A stretch of DNA of 39,939 nt. Origin: Clostridia bacterium (GTDB lineage: Bacteria; Bacillota; DTU025). The notes under the pieces are model-generated. The model made no database searches and was not told where the DNA came from. It saw nothing but the letters and a program-made list of their open reading frames with translations. Shown one piece after another: positions 1 through 8,207 of the stretch; within the stretch, counting starts at the first letter, position 1; each line of letters starts with the position of its first letter. Location: assembly GCA_034926675.1 (NCBI GenBank), contig JAYFQW010000034.1, positions 1 through 39,939 of the forward strand, read 5' to 3'. The translations under genes were made by a program, and so were the position numbers.

Positions 1-150
1 CATAGCAAGAACATGCGCGCCGGGCGAATGCTTGCATTGTTTCGGATCCCATTTCACCAGGTTATCGATGGTTTCAACTATCCCAAGCTCCCTGATGACC
101 TGACCGATCATGGCGCCTGCTCCCGCCGAGAAAGCCCTTAGCGACATCAT
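1..150 (-). pseudogene. N-terminal fragment of an IS1634-type (DUF4277) transposase, cut by the window edge
   Basis: The minus strand is open for 50 codons from an ATG-ATG pair (150-145) to the left edge. The peptide contains GAGAMIGQVIRELGIVE and then WDPKQC...SPGAHVLAM, which matches the conserved N-terminal DUF4277 region of IS1634-family transposases (a WDP...LSPGE.VLA pattern). A purine-rich AGGCGAGG sits directly before the ATG pair. Whether the element is intact beyond the window cannot be seen. It is a mobile-element flank of the CRISPR locus. Family assignment is from remembered motifs, not a search. Confidence 0.65.
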
Positions 151-277
151 CCTCGCCTCTTACGTTGAGCATACAACAATCACGCCAAGAGTACAAGGAA
201 GCAATTTCCATTTGCAGGCCTGCCAATCGGCTGAAAAAACCTTCAGGCCTGTGCCGTCAGGGTGCTGAATATGGGAT

Positions 278-568
278 ATGAGGCGAAGGTTTATCGTATG
301 CTACGATATATCGGACCCCAAACGCCTGCGGAAGATGTTCCGCAAGATGCGAGGGTTCGGCGATCCGTTGCAGAAATCCGTGTTCACATGCGATCTTTCG
401 ATCAAGGAGCGCGCCCAGATGATGAAAGCCATCGCGAGGATCATCGACCCCAGCGACGATTCGGTGCTCATAATCGACACCGGCGCGCTCGATGCCAAAC
501 GCGAGTCGTTGGAGTACATGGGGAAAGACATCATGCCGGACGAAGGACGTGCGGCGGTCATTGTATGA
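278..568 (+). CDS. cas2: CRISPR-associated endonuclease Cas2
   Basis: This 96-residue protein has the Cas2 ferredoxin-like layout. The N-terminal strand FIVCYDISDPKR carries the conserved metal-binding Asp and is followed by a basic helix (RLRKMFRKMRGFG), QKSVFTCDLS and a late strand DSVLIIDTG. Cas2 works with Cas1 as the spacer-integration complex. The length is normal for the family. It is the only convincing gene on the plus strand in the left 13 kb and converges on the csb2 remnant, with stops about 30 bases apart. No cas1, cas4 or repeat array lies on either side in this window, so it is an orphan here; the upstream side ends in a transposase fragment. An overlapping frame starting at 262 has no family features. 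Confidence 0.9.
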   Translation: MRRRFIVCYDISDPKRLRKMFRKMRGFGDPLQKSVFTCDLSIKERAQMMKAIARIIDPSDDSVLIIDTGALDAKRESLEYMGKDIMPDEGRAAVIV

Positions 569-596
569 TCATGAGCCCGCAGGTACCTGTCGTGAG

Positions 597-1491
597 CTAG
601 CAGGCGCCGCCGTCGGTCGCAGGCACGAACACGCCCAGGCCAAAGTGGCATCCGTAGCCTAACGCTATTGAGCCCGTCACCGCTTCGGCGAATGTGAGGC
701 GGAAGGCCAGCCCCATCTGTATGGGCGCAGGTTCGAGTGCCTTCAGCCTGCTCAGTCTGTACCCACTCCAGTCGCCCTGCCTTCCCTCCCGCCCGCATAA
801 CCGCAATCCGACTAGAGGCGGCAACGAAGGGTCGTCCCGCATTCGCTGCCGCCATTCGGCCCTGAGCTGATTCTCGGGCGAATCGAGTTGTGTCCCGTCG
901 CGACCCAACTTGGGCGCACCCGCGCGCGTGACCTTCGGGTGGCGCGACATGACATAAGGGCTGTATGAAACCCACTGAACTGAACTGGCGAATCCGGGCC
1001 AAATCTGACCGAGACTGGCGCTATCGAATGCCCCTTCTATCCTCAACCTCACCGGATCAAGGTCAAGCCCCCATGTTCACTTCCTGCAGACGAATCGACG
1101 CATCTAGCTCCCTCGACCCAAATCCTATCGGAGCATAAGCAACAAGCCGTTCAATGCGTCCGTCGCCGTTGGCATCGTACGGTAAGTAGAATGCGTGACT
1201 ATGACCGCGCAGCGGCCTTCCGCTGGAATCCTTCCCTGCCAGCATGCTTGAGACTGCGCTGCCGTTGGCTCTCCCGAACTGGCTCATCAGCGCTAGCCTG
1301 CATCTCTCCGCGAATGCTACTGTGAGGCCCACGTCGGGACCATTTCCCTCCACGGAGTAGGCAACTGCCACGATACGTTCATCTACAGCCATGTCCCGGG
1401 AACCCCCATGTCAATGGCCTGTGGTCCCTGAAAACAGTTCTCCTGGCAAACGCACAGCCCCGCTGTCTCCATCCCTCACCCCGTCCAACAT
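597..1491 (-). pseudogene. csb2: Decayed 3' part of csb2 (type I-G/I-U Cas5-Cas6 fusion)
   Basis: Two adjacent minus-strand frames rebuild the C-terminal half of a Csb2 (GSU0054-family) protein. The first (1063-1392) holds SGRPLRGHSHAFYLP followed by DANGDGRIERLVAYAP; the second (597-1052) ends with LTFAEAVTGSIALGYGCHFG. Both are hallmark stretches of this family. The frames are joined by a C5 tract (1068-1072): removing one base gives a continuous reading through NMGLDLDPVRLRI. Upstream, the same frame continues to about 1491 but is cut by an in-frame TGA at 1411-1413. About 250-300 N-terminal residues expected for Csb2 are missing, because cmr6 occupies that space. In type I-G systems Csb2 serves as Cas5 plus the crRNA-processing Cas6. 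Here it looks like a relic; a sequencing indel could explain the frameshift but not the missing N-terminus. Confidence 0.75.
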
Positions 1492-1520
1492 TGCTGCCCA
1501 CAGCAGGAATGCTTGGGATG

Positions 1521-2513
1521 CTATTGCAGGGCCCCCAGCAGCTCTCTGTACCACGCCTTATCCCTGCTCTTGTTCTCGCGTCCGGCCTGCTTGACCTTTT
1601 CGATTATCGCTTTGGCAACACGTCGCTTCTGCTCGGGTTCGGCCTCCAGCCGTTGCCACTGTTCGAAAATACCGTGTATCGAGCCTGCAACTGCCGAGTT
1701 GGGCAGAACCTCAATCTGCTGAATGAGATCAGCGACCTCCTTCTGCTCCGGCTCGACAGGCGGCACAGGTGGCCCGAGCTCCAAACTGAGCCGTCCGTAG
1801 CCACTGCTGGTCTTGGCGCCTACTCCAGCTATCTCCAGCGAGTGCTTGAGGAGATCGAACGCTGCCGTAACCCACTCCTCCGGTCCCGCCAGCGCAATCA
1901 GGTAGACACCGTCCGCAGACAGAAACGGTACAGGATTCGGGCCATCCCAATCCGCGGGCGGGACGTTTCCTGTCTGATAGTAGTCCGGGTGGTGCACCGT
2001 CATCACATCCGGAAGGAGCCTGCTTGTTCCGGGTACCGGCATCGCGTCAAAGAAAGTGAGGTAGCTGGCGCTATCGGAGTCACCGAACATCACAGAGTGC
2101 GCACGGCTCGCAGCCCCCGGCTGCCAGTCGTCACCCAGCCATTGCCTGGCAAAAGACGATGCCAGCCCTTTAAGGGCTGTGCCGGGAATGTACGGGACGC
2201 CCAGCGTGTGATGAAGCATGATGGAAGTTTCGAGCACGCTGTCTTCGCCTAACCCAACGGCCATGCGTCCTGTGACCGTTGCGCGTCTACAACTCGCTCC
2301 GGACCCTTCGAGGCATTGCTTCCATCGACTGAACCAAACAGAGTAGCATTCGGGCTGCCGTATCGCCGCCACTTGCTCCACAAGCGACGCACGGGCGTCG
2401 GACGAGCGATCCTGATCCCGGATATACTTGTCAAGCCAAAGCCCGGCGTTGGTTGTTGGCTTCACTCCCGCCTCAACCAGATGATACCGCCTTGTCACCC
2501 TAATCACCTGCAT
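1521..2513 (-). CDS. cmr6: Type III-B RAMP protein Cmr6 (Cas7-like)
   Basis: The protein is 330 residues if it starts at ATG 2513, which overlaps the end of cmr5 by 14 bases and follows a GAGGAAG stretch; the frame is open further upstream, with another ATG at 2522. The central region RMAVGLGEDSVLETS plus LGVPYIPGTALKGLA is the RAMP signature of Cmr6: a glycine-rich start and the PY(I)PGTSLKG motif. A later stretch, VGAKTSSGYGRL, is the usual second glycine-rich loop. The C-terminal 90 residues are charged and helical, an extension beyond the RAMP core. Cmr6 caps the backbone of the Cmr effector complex. It is the last gene of the cmr operon, and the csb2 remnant follows immediately. Confidence 0.9.
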   Translation of the reverse strand: MQVIRVTRRYHLVEAGVKPTTNAGLWLDKYIRDQDRSSDARASLVEQVAAIRQPECYSVWFSRWKQCLEGSGASCRRATVTGRMAVGLGEDSVLETSIMLHHTLGVPYIPGTALKGLASSFARQWLGDDWQPGAASRAHSVMFGDSDSASYLTFFDAMPVPGTSRLLPDVMTVHHPDYYQTGNVPPADWDGPNPVPFLSADGVYLIALAGPEEWVTAAFDLLKHSLEIAGVGAKTSSGYGRLSLELGPPVPPVEPEQKEVADLIQQIEVLPNSAVAGSIHGIFEQWQRLEAEPEQKRRVAKAIIEKVKQAGRENKSRDKAWYRELLGALQ

Positions 2514-2874
2514 CTTCCTCATCCACGTCCGACTGAACTCCGAGCACTGACGTGGCAAACCGTTTGTACCAGACGAGGGCTGCCATAACATCCCTGGTCA
2601 GCGCCATGTACTCATGCAATTCGGCCTTGCGGCTGCGTTCACACATGTTTGGTACACCGATAGCCTCGGAGATATGCTCGATAAGCTTCTTCTGCTCGGG
2701 GGTCCCCCTGGATTCGACGAAACCAAGCGCCTGGGCCAACCCTGCCGTGCGAATCAGAACCGGCAGCTTATGGGCCATTGAGCCGTACTTGGCGCGAGCC
2801 TGTTGTCCATCGTCCGACATCCCTGAAACCTGCGGGAATATCCCCAAAGCGTACTCTTGGGCCTTGGTTCTCAT
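2500..2874 (-). CDS. cmr5: Type III-B small subunit Cmr5 (Cas11)
   Basis: This 124-residue, helix-rich protein starts MRTKAQEYALGIFPQV, the typical Cmr5 N-terminus, and has a central KYGSMAHKLPVLIRTAGLAQAL, which is the conserved core of the family. The start ATG at 2874 overlaps the cmr4 stop in an ATGA; the open frame extends upstream to 3063, but that part lies inside cmr4 and lacks family similarity. Cmr5 forms the inner filament of the complex that lies along the crRNA-target duplex. It ends in an acidic tail (DVDEEDAGD) that overlaps the cmr6 start, so the two are probably translationally coupled. Confidence 0.92.
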   Translation of the reverse strand: MRTKAQEYALGIFPQVSGMSDDGQQARAKYGSMAHKLPVLIRTAGLAQALGFVESRGTPEQKKLIEHISEAIGVPNMCERSRKAELHEYMALTRDVMAALVWYKRFATSVLGVQSDVDEEDAGD

Positions 2875-3737
2875 TGCTGATCCCCTCCCCCAAGCGTCAC
2901 GCGGCAGAGGCCCCTCCCGACTGTGGCTTTTCCACCAAGCTGAAGCGGTTTCTGTACCAGGCGGCCAAGTGTAGCGAAAACCTGCTCGGGAGCGGCTTTG
3001 ACAGGAGAGGCGGCCACAATGCCTGAAAGGACTGTTTCGGCAGGTAGGGCTTCCTCGTACCAAAGCCCGCCCTTCGCCACGGTCTTGGTATCTTCCTGAA
3101 GCCTTATCCGCGAGAAGACTTCGGTTGCTGTGTCAAGCAGGAAACTCAGCACATCGTCGCTCACAATGCACAGTCGCTGAACCAGCATCGTCTGCCATAC
3201 CGAATCGTCGGGGAATACCTGTCGACCCATCCACTCCGCCCATCGTCGGGCGTTGCCGCTAGTCTCAGAAACCAAATTCAAGTCCTCAAGCAGGACCTTG
3301 CTCGCCTCCGCTATCACAGAACCAGCATCGGACACGAAGCAATGTCCTTCTACAACATCAGGCACTTCGGAAGGAACATCGGTCACCCCTGCGCTGTCCG
3401 CATCTCGAAGGAAACGGCGAAGGACGTAAGGTGAAGTGACCCATGCGAACGTTCCCAACACACTCCGGACCGGCAGAAGAAGCAGCCGAAGGTCTGAGAA
3501 GGCCGCCGACCCCGCATGCGCAACGTCGCTGGCCGGATCTGGGCCGAAAACCGCGGTACGCATCTCCTTGTCTTCACAGGCATCACGCAGCACACCCTTG
3601 AGAGACGACCCCGGTAGATATGGCAGACCTGTGGCCTTCTCGCGCGCAACAGGAAGATCCATTACCCCCACCCCTTGCCCGGTTCCTGCATGCAGCGGCG
3701 AAATGGCATGAACGAACACAAGACGGGATTTCATCAC
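2871..3737 (-). CDS. cmr4: Type III-B backbone and target-RNA cleaving subunit Cmr4 (Cas7)
   Basis: At 288 residues it has normal Cmr4 length. The N-terminus SPLHAGTGQGVGVMDLPVAR, followed by TGLPYLPGSSLKGVLRD, is diagnostic. The Asp in MDLPVAR (residue 27) is at the position of the catalytic Asp that cuts target RNA at six-base intervals in studied Cmr complexes. The later stretch SAAFSDLRLLLLPVRS and GTFAWVTSPYVLRR is also characteristic. Cmr4 polymerises along the crRNA. The gene starts 9 bases after the cmr1 stop (ATG ATG at 3737) with a GAGGTAATG context, and overlaps cmr5 by four bases. Confidence 0.94.
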   Translation of the reverse strand: MMKSRLVFVHAISPLHAGTGQGVGVMDLPVAREKATGLPYLPGSSLKGVLRDACEDKEMRTAVFGPDPASDVAHAGSAAFSDLRLLLLPVRSVLGTFAWVTSPYVLRRFLRDADSAGVTDVPSEVPDVVEGHCFVSDAGSVIAEASKVLLEDLNLVSETSGNARRWAEWMGRQVFPDDSVWQTMLVQRLCIVSDDVLSFLLDTATEVFSRIRLQEDTKTVAKGGLWYEEALPAETVLSGIVAASPVKAAPEQVFATLGRLVQKPLQLGGKATVGRGLCRVTLGGGDQQ

Positions 3738-3746
3738 ATTACCTCC

Positions 3747-5099
3747 TCACAGAGAATTCAGAAAGACCTGCAGAACGTTCGGGTCCCCATGCAGCGGCTG
3801 AATTGTAGCGGCTTCTTGATTCGTGAGCATTGCCTGCACACTGTACTCTCTCTGATCGCCTTTCAATACCAGCCCCTCTGGGATCTGTTCGACACTCGTT
3901 CCTTCAAGAACCAATGCGAGGCCGACGGCTCCCCCTCCATCACACGCCACCGGGCGCAGTATCAGAGGGCTGGCAAGACGCTCGCAGCCTTCGGCGCCGC
4001 CCTGCAGGGTTGTCGTAGAAGGGTCGCCCGCTGCCTCATCCTTGAAATGGAACACAATAGGAAGCCCGAAGGCTGCACGGGGGAATTTCCGTACTTCTGA
4101 GATGGGATCCCTATGCCTATAACAGCTGCTACCTGTTAGCCTTCTTATCTCATCCGGTTCTGGCCATTTGCTGCGCCCGGGCGTAAGGGGGGGATTGCGT
4201 GGGTAGCGCTCCTGGCGAAACTCGCACAGTCGTTTGGCCAGGTGATTCCACGCTTGCGTGGCGCTGTCGAAAACCTGGGTTACTGCCATTCGCGGGTCTT
4301 TGGCAAAACGCGGAATCCCGTCAGGCCACTCGCCATCTGAAACATGTCGATGCAATCCTTCCTCAATGAGGAGCCTAATATCTTGCGGTGTAGCAACCTG
4401 ATCCGTTTCAGAACTAGGCTTAGGATCAACAGAAGTCAATCTCAATGCGCCGAACCCTCGCCTGGTCCGCCCACCAACCCCTCCAAAAGTCTCCCAAGCC
4501 CAGAGTGCAGCTTCGACCTCTGCCCGCTCACTCTCGGGGAAGGTGAGAATCAAATCGAATCTCACATTGCCCATGAGCGAGTGTATTGTGGTCTCCGTGC
4601 CGTCGCGCCTAATGGCTTCCCTCTCAGGCTGCAACGGAAACGCTACATACGGGTGAGCAACCGCAGCCACAGATCTCGCCACGGGCGCACGTCCTTCTCT
4701 GGACTGAAGACTGAATGCCGTCAGAGGTCCGCCTCTGCGAGTCACCTTCACAGCCAACTCCACCTGTGAAACCCTCGGCTTGCTAGGGGTGCTGGCCGCG
4801 CCCCACAGCCTGCTCTCAGCTTCTCTCATTCTCCGCAAGTCTCCGCCGAATTTCCCGCCCCGGCACGCGCGCCACCAAAACCGCAGCTGCCCCCTGATTC
4901 CGGAGCCACGGATCACAAGGTCCGAATCGGCCCTTCCAGGCTTGGCGCCGCCCCCGAAGAGAGGAGTTATCAGCTCGTAGCTTCGAGTCTGAGTTATCAA
5001 CGGAATCCGCCGGCCGCCCGACACTCGGCTATCTAACACAGGTTCTACCGCAGGCGGCGAGATCGGTGTACCCTCTTTGTCAGTGGGAATCCTTCGCAT
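3747..5099 (-). CDS. cmr1: Type III-B RAMP protein Cmr1 (Cas7-like)
   Basis: I place the start at ATG 5099 (450 residues), preceded by GGAGGTGTAGAAGGG and 8 bases after the cmr3 stop; the frame stays open to 5225 inside cmr3. The region TQTRSYELITPLFGGGA followed by IRGSGIRGQLRFWWRA is the Cmr1 hallmark, and further on FGGVGGRTRRGFGAL gives the second glycine-rich loop. Cmr1 caps the Cmr4/Cmr6 filament and helps bind target RNA. The protein is longer than the smallest Cmr1 proteins because of a C-terminal half with a second RAMP fold. No lesions are seen. Confidence 0.92.
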   Translation of the reverse strand: MRRIPTDKEGTPISPPAVEPVLDSRVSGGRRIPLITQTRSYELITPLFGGGAKPGRADSDLVIRGSGIRGQLRFWWRACRGGKFGGDLRRMREAESRLWGAASTPSKPRVSQVELAVKVTRRGGPLTAFSLQSREGRAPVARSVAAVAHPYVAFPLQPEREAIRRDGTETTIHSLMGNVRFDLILTFPESERAEVEAALWAWETFGGVGGRTRRGFGALRLTSVDPKPSSETDQVATPQDIRLLIEEGLHRHVSDGEWPDGIPRFAKDPRMAVTQVFDSATQAWNHLAKRLCEFRQERYPRNPPLTPGRSKWPEPDEIRRLTGSSCYRHRDPISEVRKFPRAAFGLPIVFHFKDEAAGDPSTTTLQGGAEGCERLASPLILRPVACDGGGAVGLALVLEGTSVEQIPEGLVLKGDQREYSVQAMLTNQEAATIQPLHGDPNVLQVFLNSL

Positions 5100-5107
5100 G
5101 GTCCCTT

Positions 5108-6280
5108 CTACACCTCCATTCGCTGGAGTGTCCCATACCAAACTCCAAGCGCAGCAAGCCCAAATCCATCGAGGCGATCCTGCTCTCCGTCGCTGACAGG
5201 CGACAACCAGATCCTGTCGACCCATCTGTCAATGGCGTCGTCATCGCCACTCAGCTCAAGGAATAGGACAGTTCCCGCCGGGGCAAGCCGCCGAGCAGGT
5301 TTCGGGCCTCTCTCTGCCATGTCCCATCCGGATACAACGTGCGGCCTTCCTATGGCAATCGCCTTCAGCCCGGGAGTGACTCCGTCGATCTGGTTGAGAA
5401 GCCATGTCGGTCTCCACCCCGTCTCGAAATGAGCGTCCGTCAGGAGTACCACCCTGCAATGGCGGTTTCGGCGTATGTGGCTCTTCAGCCGGTCCGGGCA
5501 TGCCGGCAAGGACGAGTCGCTCTTCCGCCACACGGCCAGCCGTCGTTCTCCGCCCAGAAAGCCCAGTCCGTCTGGGAGATTGAGCGTTTCGGTGGCCACT
5601 GCCAGCGCCAACCTATGCGCGTCGCCGGGATTCGACCCGCCCCTGGGTCTGGTGAACTCCAGTCCTCTCGTCTGAAAGAGAGCCCCTTTCTCCACGTCCG
5701 CGGCTCCGGTCTCGGGGTCTATGCCGACGTGCACCCGAGCTTCTCGCGTGGGTCCGTCATGTCCGATGCCCTCAAGATCGACACTCTGATCCTCCGGGTT
5801 CACAAGCCACTCTTCAAAGGCTTCCCAGTACCAGTAACGCGGCGCTTTCTTAATGGGCTTTCGGAAATCGGGCTTCGGCATTCCCACAAGCGAGAGACCC
5901 TCTGGAAGGTCGGTGTGCACATCGGGAGGAGCTTCAAGAGGGACTAGCCGCTTCAGCGCTGCCCGCGCGCCATCAGGCGGTTCCGGCTCCAGCAGCAACG
6001 CATCTGATGGCGAATGAACTAGCCAACGCGCGATATCGCCTGTGTTCTTGTCAAGTTCAACGAGGAGCGGGCCATGAACGGCAATCTGCTTCACCCATGA
6101 GATGGCGTCCTTCTGAAACCGCCCCTCTCCATCCTGACCTGCTCTGGTCCTTAATGCCCCGGCGGTTGTTGAGGGAAACGGAAAGGGCAGAGACACCGCT
6201 CTGGTTCCGGGCACTGCGTCAAATGGGCGACCATCGCGGAAGATGAGCGGGTCTCGAGCTTCGATAACCCAAACAGTCAT
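5108..6280 (-). CDS. cmr3: Type III-B subunit Cmr3 (Cas5)
   Basis: This 390-residue protein begins VWVIEARDPLIFRDGRPF and continues with LPFPFPSTTAGALRTR, both conserved in Cmr3. It carries the glycine-rich FLGGERRLAVW around residue 245. Cmr3 is the Cas5-like subunit that holds the 5' handle of the crRNA and contacts Cmr2. Its ATG (6280) overlaps the cmr2 stop as ATGA, so translation is likely coupled. The C-terminal stretch DRLDGFGLAALGVWYG resembles the last RAMP loop. Nothing looks damaged. Confidence 0.92.
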   Translation of the reverse strand: MTVWVIEARDPLIFRDGRPFDAVPGTRAVSLPFPFPSTTAGALRTRAGQDGEGRFQKDAISWVKQIAVHGPLLVELDKNTGDIARWLVHSPSDALLLEPEPPDGARAALKRLVPLEAPPDVHTDLPEGLSLVGMPKPDFRKPIKKAPRYWYWEAFEEWLVNPEDQSVDLEGIGHDGPTREARVHVGIDPETGAADVEKGALFQTRGLEFTRPRGGSNPGDAHRLALAVATETLNLPDGLGFLGGERRLAVWRKSDSSLPACPDRLKSHIRRNRHCRVVLLTDAHFETGWRPTWLLNQIDGVTPGLKAIAIGRPHVVSGWDMAERGPKPARRLAPAGTVLFLELSGDDDAIDRWVDRIWLSPVSDGEQDRLDGFGLAALGVWYGTLQRMEV

Positions 6281-8082
6281 TTCTTCTCCCCCTCTCCGGA
6301 TGATGCATCTGGCGAGGACGCAGCAGCTGGCTTAGGAGTCGACGCGAGTTCACGTGCGATGATCAGCTCGTCGGCCAAATGATCAACTGGCAGGCCGTCC
6401 TGGGTCAGGATGTCGACCAGCCTTCGGATTACGTCTTCACTGACTTCTCTCGAACCACGTTCAGCCCTCTTGCGACTCAAGATGCGCTTAACCTCAGAAG
6501 ACAGCACACGCTGTAGCAAGTTGTCGGGGCCTTCCCCCGCGCCCTCAAGTTCCATAGCCAAAGAGCGCAGTTCGTAGCCTAGCTCAGCAGGTATCTCCTC
6601 ATTGCGGTGCAATTCTATGAACCACTCCAGCCTCCGGTCGAATGATCCCCATGTTCCCCCCACGGTCCGCTCCGAACCAGCTCGTTTGCTCAGAGTTACG
6701 GCCAATGCGTTTTTCCCCTTCACGGATTTCGCGTACGATTCAGCTTCGCGGACCAGCTCCAGGGCTTCCGAAAGCGGCTCGAGATGATGCACCACAGCAA
6801 GTCCCACAGATAACGTAGGGTGGACGGCCTTCCCGCTCTTCGTGTCCGCGATGGCGAAACCAGCCATCTGCTCGCGGAAGGCATCAGCCAGAGTTCTCGC
6901 GCACTCGAGCGCACTGTGCAGAGGAAGCAACGCCAACACGTCGTCTCCCCCGGCGTAGATCAGGGACCCTCTGAATCGGCTCACAATAGGTTCGACGCGC
7001 CTGGCAAATAGGCTGGCCGCTCGGGACAGGGCTCTGTGCTGCTCGATGGTTCGCTGCTCGGCGATGATCTGCCCCATATGGTCGCCGTCAGCGTGCAACA
7101 GCGCATAGTAAGGGCCGGGGCCGGCGCCGCCAAAGGCTCGATCTAGGAACCGGCCCAGCGCTTCCTGTGCCTGCCGGAGCTTGTCACCGTCAAAGAATTC
7201 TGCCAACCGCTCAAGATACAGCAGATGACCGTCGTTATAGCCGAAGACAGGGTCCTTCACAGGGGCAGTGTCAAGACCATCAGAGCCTATCCCCAGTTGT
7301 CTCAGGCGACCGACATACTCTTCGACTGCGCCTCGATGCCTCTCGTTGAGCCGTTCCAGCATGGGCATTGCCGCAACATGCGACGTGCTGAAGAAACGGT
7401 CGCCTTGTCCACGTCTGCCATGTCGCTTTAGCAGTCCTACTCCGCACAGCCTCTCCCCTCGGCGCACCCCGTAGCTTTGCCGAAGCTCCTCCCCGCTCAT
7501 CGTTCGGTAGGCGTCCCTCGGGATCACCGATTCACGCAATCCATCCAGAGAAGACTTCTCCTCCGAACTCCCCCATTTTGATGGGGCGAAGTCCCGGGTT
7601 GCCTTCCTTGCGGCCATCAGGGCCTCAGCCTGTGTGCGGGCCCCGGCATAGTCATCTCTGATCGGACACGAAACCCAGAACAGCTCCAGCAAGTCATCAA
7701 CTTGCAGTTGCGCCGTTGCGCGATCGAACTCGGCTGCCTTCCCGACCCTGTCGAACGCTTCATCACTGATCTCCCGCAATCGTTCCAGCACTCGGATGCG
7801 AACGGCCTCTCCCAGCTTTGCGGGGTCTTCTCTAGTTCTGGCAACGATTCTGTTTGCGGCATTGAAGTTGTCAAGGCGCAGTTCGGATAGGCTCTGCGGC
7901 GCCGGGAAGATCAGGCTCCATTCGATATCCCCGCCGCTGCGCTCCACGATTGCCTCTGCGGCGGCCTTGCTCAGCTCGCTCAGCAGCCATGAGCCAAACC
8001 ACAAATCCCGGCTGCGGCGAGCAGAGGCGATAAACTCCTGGACCGGGCCGACGTGAAACACGACTAGGTGCACTTCGTCCAT
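6277..8082 (-). CDS. cmr2: Type III-B large subunit Cmr2 (Cas10), HD-less, with active palm motif
   Basis: I start this 601-residue protein at ATG 8082, eight bases after a strong GGAGGAGGG; the open frame runs upstream to 8133 without support. It opens HVGPVQEFIASARRSRDLW, the usual N-terminus of Cmr2 forms that lack the HD nuclease domain. Palm-domain motifs are present: HADGDHMG (about residues 331-337) and IYAGGDDVLAL with GGDD at 378-381. Intact GGDD predicts synthesis of cyclic oligoadenylate when target RNA is bound, matching the two CARF effectors encoded just upstream. The CxxC pairs that form a zinc finger in longer Cmr2 proteins are not visible: only RGERLCGVGLLKR remains, with one Cys. 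Without an HD domain, DNA cleavage by the complex itself is not expected. It is the first gene of the cmr operon. Confidence 0.95.
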   Translation of the reverse strand: MDEVHLVVFHVGPVQEFIASARRSRDLWFGSWLLSELSKAAAEAIVERSGGDIEWSLIFPAPQSLSELRLDNFNAANRIVARTREDPAKLGEAVRIRVLERLREISDEAFDRVGKAAEFDRATAQLQVDDLLELFWVSCPIRDDYAGARTQAEALMAARKATRDFAPSKWGSSEEKSSLDGLRESVIPRDAYRTMSGEELRQSYGVRRGERLCGVGLLKRHGRRGQGDRFFSTSHVAAMPMLERLNERHRGAVEEYVGRLRQLGIGSDGLDTAPVKDPVFGYNDGHLLYLERLAEFFDGDKLRQAQEALGRFLDRAFGGAGPGPYYALLHADGDHMGQIIAEQRTIEQHRALSRAASLFARRVEPIVSRFRGSLIYAGGDDVLALLPLHSALECARTLADAFREQMAGFAIADTKSGKAVHPTLSVGLAVVHHLEPLSEALELVREAESYAKSVKGKNALAVTLSKRAGSERTVGGTWGSFDRRLEWFIELHRNEEIPAELGYELRSLAMELEGAGEGPDNLLQRVLSSEVKRILSRKRAERGSREVSEDVIRRLVDILTQDGLPVDHLADELIIARELASTPKPAAASSPDASSGEGEKK

Positions 8083-8207
8083 ATTTCCAAACCCTCCTCC
8101 TCTCTGACAACGCCATCCATGAGGCAACGTCATACTGCCCTGCTAACCAGCACCTTTCATTCTCATAGGTTCATGCGACCGCGTAAGGCTGCTGCGGCAG
8201 AATGCCG

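Noticed and set aside
150-278. Possible CRISPR leader or repeat near cas2
   Set aside because: Only a palindromic CAGGCCTG occurs twice, 29 bases apart; there is no repeat-spacer periodicity.
262-600. Alternative plus-strand ORF overlapping cas2
   Set aside because: It is out of frame with the clear Cas2 motifs and rich in Arg/His typical of a shadow frame.
301-1002. Long minus-strand ORF across cas2 and csb2
   Set aside because: It is antisense to cas2 and out of frame with the csb2 homology; composition is that of a shadow frame.
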